This document shows, piece after piece, positions 63,748 to 64,000 of a stretch of DNA of 64,000 nucleotides (its first letter is position 1; each line of letters starts with the position of its first letter). A program made the translations under genes and the position numbers. Source of the stretch: Burkholderia vietnamiensis LMG 10929 (GTDB lineage Bacteria; Pseudomonadota; Gammaproteobacteria; Burkholderiales; Burkholderiaceae); assembly GCF_000959445.1 (NCBI RefSeq), contig NZ_CP009631.1, forward strand, positions 1,302,001 through 1,366,000, given 5' to 3'. The notes under the pieces are model-generated. The model worked only from the letters and a program-made list of their open reading frames with translations, searched no databases and was not told the DNA's origin.

Positions 63748-64000
63748 ATGGCCCTTCGCTCGACCCTTCTGATCCTGCCGGCCGTCGCCGTGCTGTTTTC
63801 CGGCTGCGCGATGCTGTCGTCGTCGCAGGAAAGCAAGCTGACCTGCCACATTCCGCGCGCCGTCTATCCGGACAATGCGAAGCCGCTTACGCGCCGAGTC
63901 ACCGTGCTCGTACGCGCGCTGATGACGACGTCCGGCGAAGCGCAGAACGTGACCGTGACGACGAGCAGCCGCAACGCGGCGGCGGACCGCGCGGCCGTCG
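63748..64000 (+). CDS. lipoprotein with TonB-C-like domain, truncated by window end
   Basis: 84 residues visible from the ATG at 63748. Signal MALRSTLLILPAVAVLFSGC ends in a lipobox-like FSGC. The mature part, HIPRAVYPDNAKPLTRRVTV then LVRALMTTSGEAQNVTVTTS, fits the TonB C-terminal pattern 'YP..A......V.V.V.v...G...nv.v..SS'. Such outer-membrane-anchored TonB-like proteins are of uncertain function. The frame is open to the last base. Confidence 0.7.
   Translation, partial: MALRSTLLILPAVAVLFSGCAMLSSSQESKLTCHIPRAVYPDNAKPLTRRVTVLVRALMTTSGEAQNVTVTTSSRNAAADRAAV

Overview
The window is high-GC chromosomal DNA from a Burkholderia, most likely a Burkholderia cepacia complex species (chromosome 1). 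The genus call rests on protein content and gene order: the miaB-ybeZ-ybeY-corC-lnt operon, an FMN-riboswitch-controlled ribB, a glpFKD cluster, recA-recX followed by sucCD, and a type IV pilin next to a PglL-type O-oligosaccharyltransferase. Species level is inference.

Layout. 1-8.3 kb: the 3' end of a glycosyltransferase-like gene, then a leftward envelope/RNA-maintenance operon (miaB, phoL/ybeZ, ybeY, chaC, a tiny lipoprotein, corC, lnt). 8.7-11.3 kb: an XRE-cupin regulator, an FMN riboswitch with ribB, and a HAD phosphatase. 11.8-17.7 kb: glycerol use (glpF, glpK, glpD, with glpR further on). 18-36.4 kb: metabolic and regulatory genes (gamma-glutamyltransferase, ferritin-like protein, rhlE, two c-type cytochromes, copD, dgoD with a GntR regulator, a large penicillin-binding protein, MAPEG, cupin, DJ-1/PfpI, GlxA-type and LysR regulators). 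36.5-38.9 kb: a lower-GC scar with a broken IS256-like transposase, a gene with an RNxxxH (HEPN-type) motif, a tyrosine-recombinase C-terminal fragment and a three-gene cassette ending in a DUF1493 gene. 38.95-50.46 kb: an apparently complete filamentous (inovirus) prophage in a tRNA-Met gene, bounded by 54-bp perfect direct repeats. 50.6-64 kb: core chromosome again (MFS transporter, two-component system, recA/recX, sucCD, TerC-family protein, pilin, pglL, start of a TonB-like lipoprotein).

The prophage carries a full inovirus set: ssDNA-binding protein, major coat protein with its own terminator, several tiny membrane/coat proteins, a pIII-like adhesin, a DUF2523 pVI-like protein, a Zot/pI assembly ATPase, a secretin, a hairpin-rich intergenic region, an HUH replication initiator, a DUF4224 protein and a tyrosine integrase. 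Between integrase and attR sits a cargo module: a VbhA-antitoxin-like orphan, a strong sigma70 promoter, about 270 bp of structured non-coding DNA, a 47-residue basic/hydrophobic peptide, an XRE protein and an overlapping retron-type reverse transcriptase (YVDD and VTG motifs). I read this as a retron, closest in layout to the HTH-associated (type VI) class, carried as a moron by a filamentous phage; the small peptide is a candidate effector. Together with the HEPN-motif gene and the DUF1493 cassette on the other side of attL, the tRNA-Met locus looks like a site where successive elements have left defence-like cargo.

Limits: no searches or folding programs were run. Family calls rest on motifs and remembered family features; the retron ncRNA boundaries and the peptide's role are hypotheses.
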